Below are positions 60,977 to 64,000 of a stretch of DNA of 64,000 nucleotides, in pieces. The notes beneath the pieces are model-generated. The model was given only the letters and a program-made list of their open reading frames with translations, was not told the DNA's origin and did not search any database. Numbering within the stretch: the first letter of the stretch is position 1; each line of letters starts with the position of its first letter. The stretch lies in assembly GCF_900182575.1 (NCBI RefSeq), contig NZ_FXSZ01000004.1:248001-312000 (forward strand), read 5' to 3'. Source of the stretch: Solitalea koreensis (GTDB lineage: Bacteria > Bacteroidota > Bacteroidia > Sphingobacteriales > Sphingobacteriaceae). The position numbers and the translations under genes were made by a program.

Positions 60977-62404
60977 TTGTACCTATACGACTCCCTGGCA
61001 TCAATATTATCTGATATTGAAGGCAAATCCACATCGGTTATACAGTTAGTAGAATATCATCTTGAACGCATTGAGGAGCATAAGCACCTCAATGCGTTTA
61101 TAGAAATATATACAACTGAAGCACGTGAACAAGCCAAGCTTGTTGACCAAAAAATCAAAGAAGGTAAAGCCGGAAAGCTTGCCGGAATGGTTATTGGATT
61201 AAAAGACAACATTTGTTATCAAGAGCATCAAGTTAGTGCCGCATCGAAAATCCTCGACGGATTCACTTCCCTTTATTCAGCTACAGTAGTTCAACGCTTA
61301 TTAGAGCAAGATGCGGTTATTATCGGCCGTTTAAACTGTGATGAATTTGCGATGGGAGCATCAAACGAGACTTCATTTTATGGACCCGTATTGAATGCGG
61401 CTGATGCGACCAAAGTATCTGGAGGTTCTTCCGGAGGTTCTGCTGTTGCTGTTCAGGCAGACATGTGTCATGCTGCACTTGGCACAGATACAGGCGGTTC
61501 TGTGCGTCAACCTGCCGCTTTTTGTGGGGTAGTAGGTTTAAAGCCAAGCTATGGAAGGGTATCTCGTCATGGAATCATTGCTTATGCTTCTTCTTTCGAT
61601 CAGGTTGGCCCAATTACCAAAAGTGTTGAAGATGCTGCGCTTCTGCTCGAAGTAATAGCAGGAAAAGATGAATTCGACAGTACGGTTTCTTCAGTTCCTG
61701 TGGCTGAATACTCGAAAAATCTGGCTTTCAACGGAAAAGCACGAATAGCTTATCTGAGTGAAACGCTTGAAAGTGAAGGCCTCGATCCGGAAATCAAGGC
61801 TTCTATGTTGAAAAACATGGATCTTTTGAGGAAAGATGGTCACATTGTTGAAGAGGCGCATTTCCCTTATCTTGATTACGTAGTACCTACTTATTATATA
61901 CTTACAGCGGCAGAAGCATCATCCAACCTGGCAAGGTATGATGGTGTACACTTTGGATATTTAAGTCCTAACGCTAATGATTTAGAGCGTACTTATAAGA
62001 AATCACGTACAGAAGGTTTTGGGCTTGAAGTGAAACGCAGGATTATGCTCGGTGCTTTTGTATTAAGTGCCGGATATTATGATGCTTATTATGCAAAGGC
62101 GCAAAAAGTAAGACGATTAATTCGTGATAATCTAAATGATATTTTAACTAATTATGATTTCATTTTGCTCCCTAATGCCCCCACCACGGCATGGAAATTA
62201 GGAGAGAAAATGGAGGATCCGGTTGTAATGTACTTAGCTGATATTTTTACTGTTCAGGCATCTTTAGCCGGGCTGCCAGCTATTTCTATTCCGGTTGGAG
62301 ATCACTCAAATGGTTTACCAATTGGGTTGCAGTTGATTGGCAGGAAATTTGAAGAAGAAAATTTACTTGCCTTTTCGAAAACATTACTGCATCTAAATAA
62401 ATAA
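60977..62404 (+). CDS. gatA: Asp-tRNA(Asn)/Glu-tRNA(Gln) amidotransferase subunit A
   Basis: Glutaminase/amidase subunit that converts misacylated Glu-tRNA(Gln) or Asp-tRNA(Asn). The 475-residue amidase-signature protein has GLKDNI (catalytic Lys), GGSSGGSAVAV (cis-Ser) and GTDTGGSVRQPA (nucleophile Ser region). The start is TTG 60977. gatB and gatC are not in this window. A terminator follows. Confidence 0.94.
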   Translation: MYLYDSLASILSDIEGKSTSVIQLVEYHLERIEEHKHLNAFIEIYTTEAREQAKLVDQKIKEGKAGKLAGMVIGLKDNICYQEHQVSAASKILDGFTSLYSATVVQRLLEQDAVIIGRLNCDEFAMGASNETSFYGPVLNAADATKVSGGSSGGSAVAVQADMCHAALGTDTGGSVRQPAAFCGVVGLKPSYGRVSRHGIIAYASSFDQVGPITKSVEDAALLLEVIAGKDEFDSTVSSVPVAEYSKNLAFNGKARIAYLSETLESEGLDPEIKASMLKNMDLLRKDGHIVEEAHFPYLDYVVPTYYILTAAEASSNLARYDGVHFGYLSPNANDLERTYKKSRTEGFGLEVKRRIMLGAFVLSAGYYDAYYAKAQKVRRLIRDNLNDILTNYDFILLPNAPTTAWKLGEKMEDPVVMYLADIFTVQASLAGLPAISIPVGDHSNGLPIGLQLIGRKFEEENLLAFSKTLLHLNK

Positions 62405-62423
62405 CCATAACTCTAGTTTAGGC

Positions 62424-62459
62424 AAGTTGGGTTAAATTAATTTAATCCAACTTTTTTTT
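62424..62459 (+). terminator. terminator after gatA
   Basis: AAGTTGGGTTAAA (62424-62436) pairs with TTTAATCCAACTT (62441-62453), one G-T pair, followed by a run of eight Ts overlapping the stem end. Confidence 0.85.
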
Positions 62460-62580
62460 GCACTGCTCGTATAAAAAAATGCTAACCGTTTGTGTTATGC
62501 ATGAATAGTAGTTGCATGTGTTTTTTGAAGTTAAACAGATCATGTAGCATATAAGGAAATTAGTCAACTAATTACATAAC

Positions 62581-63996
62581 ATGAACAGATCTTTATTCGC
62601 ACTCGCCTTCCTTTCTTTACCTTTTGCGACGCTGGCCAATAGCGGAGTTCATCCTCTCAATAGTAGGAATACTAAACTCAACGGAAGCTCAATACTTGAT
62701 TCTACCTTATTGGCTGATGGTGAGGTAACTAAAGAAAATTCTTCAGCTAAGCCCAAAGACACTTTATTTGTTTTATCATCCGATCCGGCAGAAGTTATTA
62801 TGTCGGAAAGTGATATTATTAAGGGGAGATTGGATTCAATTAAGAGTCAGATCCCGATGGATTATAATGAATATGTACAAGCTTATATTGATTTATATAT
62901 CAATAAGCGAAAAGGATTGGTGGCGCGTATGCTTGGAACGGGGAAATATTATTTTCCAATTTTTGAAAAATATTTAAGTGAAGAAGGACTGCCCATAGAG
63001 TTAAAATATTTACCCGTTATAGAGTCTGCATTAAATGCTAATGCTGTATCCAAAGTAGGAGCAACAGGATTATGGCAATTCATGTATGGTACAGCCAAAA
63101 TGTACGACATGAACATGAATTATTATATTGATGAGCGTCGTGACCCAGTCGCATCAACTATCGCTGCTACTCAATTTTTGGGCGATCTTTATGATCGCTA
63201 TAGCGACTGGTTACTTGCAATTGCAGCTTACAATTGTGGTCCTGGTAATGTAGATCGGGCAATTTCGAGAGCAGGAGGAAGTAACAGTTTTTGGGACATC
63301 CGTCCATATCTGCCAAGAGAAACGGCTAATTATGTTCCTGCATTTATTGCCGCAACTTACGCCATGACTTATGCTGAAGAAAATGACATTGTTGCTGAAG
63401 AACCTGAGTTTTCTTCCGAAACTGATACGGTTTTAGTTAATCGTTCTATTTCTCTCCCCAAATTAGCAAGTACCCTTAATCTTTCTGATAGTGAGTTAAA
63501 GCTCCTAAACCCGAAGTATCGTAAATTGATTGTTAAAGCTACCGCTGAAACTCCTCAAACGATTGTTTTACCAAAAGCTTCGAAAGAATTTTATGCAAGT
63601 CTTGATGCCAGTGTTCTGGATAACAGTACGGTGTCTTTATCAAGTTTTAGGGAGCATGACGATTTAAGTTACTGTAAAGTTAAAAAAGGGGATAATTTAG
63701 GTTCAATAGCAAGTAGGTATAACTGTAGTACAACAGATTTAAAAAAATGGAATGGAATGCGTTCAAATAGAATTGTTGCAGGTCAAAGACTTAAAATTTA
63801 TTCTTCGCGTTCCGGTTATATGGCGATAACAAAAAACTTATCAAAAACACGCACCTATAAGGTTCGTTCAGGTGATACTTTATCAACAATTGCTGCTAAA
63901 TTCTCTGGTATGACTGTTGAAAAACTAAAAAAGCTAAATAATTTGAAGAATGCGAAAAATATTCGCCCAGGAATGACGCTTAAAGTAAGCATATAA
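62581..63996 (+). CDS. MltD-like lytic transglycosylase with LysM repeats
   Basis: Cleaves peptidoglycan glycan strands. The 471-residue exported protein has a signal peptide (cleavage after LAN, about residue 20), a transglycosylase SLT domain (about residues 105-290) with the catalytic Glu in VIESALNANAVSKVGATGLWQFM and the IAAYNCGPGNV motif, then two LysM domains: YCKVKKGDNLGSIASRYNC (about residues 361-404) and YKVRSGDTLSTIAAKFSG (about residues 425-470). The gene is complete, ending 4 bases before the window end. Confidence 0.93.
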   Translation: MNRSLFALAFLSLPFATLANSGVHPLNSRNTKLNGSSILDSTLLADGEVTKENSSAKPKDTLFVLSSDPAEVIMSESDIIKGRLDSIKSQIPMDYNEYVQAYIDLYINKRKGLVARMLGTGKYYFPIFEKYLSEEGLPIELKYLPVIESALNANAVSKVGATGLWQFMYGTAKMYDMNMNYYIDERRDPVASTIAATQFLGDLYDRYSDWLLAIAAYNCGPGNVDRAISRAGGSNSFWDIRPYLPRETANYVPAFIAATYAMTYAEENDIVAEEPEFSSETDTVLVNRSISLPKLASTLNLSDSELKLLNPKYRKLIVKATAETPQTIVLPKASKEFYASLDASVLDNSTVSLSSFREHDDLSYCKVKKGDNLGSIASRYNCSTTDLKKWNGMRSNRIVAGQRLKIYSSRSGYMAITKNLSKTRTYKVRSGDTLSTIAAKFSGMTVEKLKKLNNLKNAKNIRPGMTLKVSI

Positions 63997-64000
63997 ACCT

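Noticed and set aside
1..64000. tRNA or rRNA genes
   Set aside because: No cloverleaf-compatible stretch or rRNA-like conserved sequence was noticed in the intergenic regions; a dedicated covariance scan was not possible.

Overview
This window is AT-rich DNA from a member of the Bacteroidota, most likely a Sphingobacteriales-type organism (Pedobacter/Solitalea relatives). The evidence is lineage-restricted families (DUF6427, DUF2480, DUF3108, DUF3109, DUF4292), the coaX / outer-membrane protein / lptC / PPIase gene order, and several TAnnTTTG -7 promoter elements typical of the phylum. Start codons are often TTG or GTG, and Shine-Dalgarno sites are not evident. No rRNA, tRNA, transposase or CRISPR array was seen. 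All functions are read from protein motifs and gene context; no database search was run.

Layout. 0-9.1 kb: housekeeping and envelope genes (DUF6427, purQ, coaX, an outer-membrane protein, lptC, a PpiD/SurA-like PPIase, DUF2480, DUF3108, DUF3109). 9.2-45.5 kb: one long plus-strand surface-polysaccharide locus. 45.6-64 kb: mostly housekeeping genes (dxs, scpA, glyA, comF, rlmN, amidohydrolase, idi, acyP, a second flippase, dut, TPR protein, DUF4292, EnvC-like, tatA, gatA, MltD-like).

The polysaccharide locus is modular. (1) Hexose supply: rfbA, phosphoglucose/phosphomannose isomerase, a first gmd, and a Wza-like SLBB export protein. (2) A legionaminic-acid cassette: legB, legC, a neuD-like acyltransferase, legI, legG, a CBS+nucleotidyltransferase (PtmE/LegX-like) and legF. 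(3) An MNT/HEPN toxin-antitoxin pair, then rfbD and rfbB; rfbC is not in the window. (4) Wzz and a CDP-3,6-dideoxyhexose cassette (ddhD-like, ddhA, ddhB, an SDR, a thiamine-PP enzyme, ddhC). The thiamine-PP enzyme and the SDR suggest a branched sugar of the yersiniose type. (5) A very AT-rich block of glycosyltransferases with Wzx-like and Wzy-like membrane proteins. (6) A second gmd, manC, an orphan MNT nucleotidyltransferase, a WecA/TagO-like initiating transferase and a Wzi/RemB-like outer-membrane protein. Together these describe a Wzx/Wzy-type surface glycan likely to contain a nonulosonic acid and a 3,6-dideoxy or branched sugar.

The most unusual signals are: a three-copy tandem minus-strand element between glyA and comF that looks like promoter + short RNA + terminator in each copy; a ddhD-type reductase with its ferredoxin domain at the C-terminus instead of the N-terminus; short gene scars matching the 5' ends of wzz and ddhD; and a 12-bp perfect palindrome over the promoter of the initiating transferase gene.
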